From: Desulfobacula sp.
GTDB lineage: Bacteria > Desulfobacterota > Desulfobacteria > Desulfobacterales > Desulfobacteraceae
Assembly: GCF_021107415.1 (NCBI RefSeq)
Contig: NZ_JAIOSW010000515.1
Coordinates: forward strand, 1 to 15,534
Direction of reading: 5' to 3'
Length of the DNA: 15,534 nt
The notes below the pieces were generated by a model that ran no database searches, was not told the DNA's origin, and worked only from the letters and a program-made list of their open reading frames with translations. Made by a program: the position numbers and the translations under genes. Shown here in pieces: positions 15,374 to 15,534 of the stretch. The number at the start of each line of letters is the position of its first letter. The first letter of the stretch is position 1.

Positions 15374-15401
15374 ATTATATAAACTATTAATTCTAACGCA
15401 A
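15374..15401 (-). promoter_or_regulatory. Promoter of the xseA-xseB-ispA-dxs-tlyA operon
   Basis: On the minus strand TTGCGT (15396-15401) and a perfect TATAAT (15374-15379) are separated by 16 bases. Transcription should start near 15367, leaving about 22 nt before the preferred xseA ATG. The remaining 15402-15534 is very AT-rich with no gene. It contains two imperfect direct copies of an ACAATA...AAATTTTTGTTT block (15435-15455 and 15476-15499), and I see nothing else in it. Confidence 0.6.
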
Positions 15402-15534
15402 AATTAATATATATAAAACAAAGGAATAGTTTTAACAATAAAATTTTTGTTTTAAAAACCTATTGCAGCATTCATACAATAAATAAAAATTTTGTTTAAG
15501 AACGGTATATTCTATTAACGTCCGATAATATATA

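Overview
This is an AT-rich bacterial chromosomal window made mostly of housekeeping genes. No phage, insertion sequence, tRNA, rRNA or CRISPR array is visible. The style of the proteins suggests a Gram-negative anaerobe of the Desulfobacterota, probably Desulfobacteraceae-like. The clues are a TolC-type outer-membrane protein, a long-form PurC, an SPL-like radical SAM protein with no sporulation genes nearby, and an EF-G-like paralogue. This placement is inference, not proof.

Layout. (1) Positions 1-1389, + strand: the 3' end of a shikimate kinase gene overlaps aroC by one base, giving two steps of the shikimate/chorismate pathway. (2) 1396-3125, - strand: a small unrecognised helical protein and an orphan TolC-family outer-membrane efflux protein. 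(3) 3342-7897, + strand: a tightly packed five-gene run of purC, a ParB-like protein, a spore-photoproduct-lyase-like radical SAM protein, a diacylglycerol-kinase-family lipid kinase and a PlsC-type acyltransferase. Consecutive genes overlap or are 0-8 nt apart, so they are probably one transcript. A strong extended -10 promoter precedes purC. (4) 7898-8092: a convergent intergenic gap filled by a large imperfect palindrome (15-bp perfect arms inside a structure of about 145 bp), probably a dispersed repeat. (5) 8093-15344, - strand: xseA-xseB-ispA-dxs-tlyA followed by an EF-G-like GTPase, with a good promoter just upstream of xseA. The xseA/xseB/ispA/dxs/tlyA order is a widely conserved bacterial cluster that combines exonuclease VII, isoprenoid precursor synthesis and an RNA 2'-O-methyltransferase.

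The most unusual part is the ParB-like/SPL-like pair (4222-6299). The ParB-like protein keeps the fold and helix-turn-helix layout but has lost the Glu-Asn of the CTPase motif. The SPL-like protein keeps the CxxxCxxC cluster but appears to lack the catalytic cysteine of true spore photoproduct lyase. The two genes overlap by four bases and are coupled to purC. This is the best candidate here for an undescribed system. Other points worth attention are the EF-G-like GTPase with Asp where the catalytic His should be, poly-G tracts in tlyA, and the intergenic palindrome.
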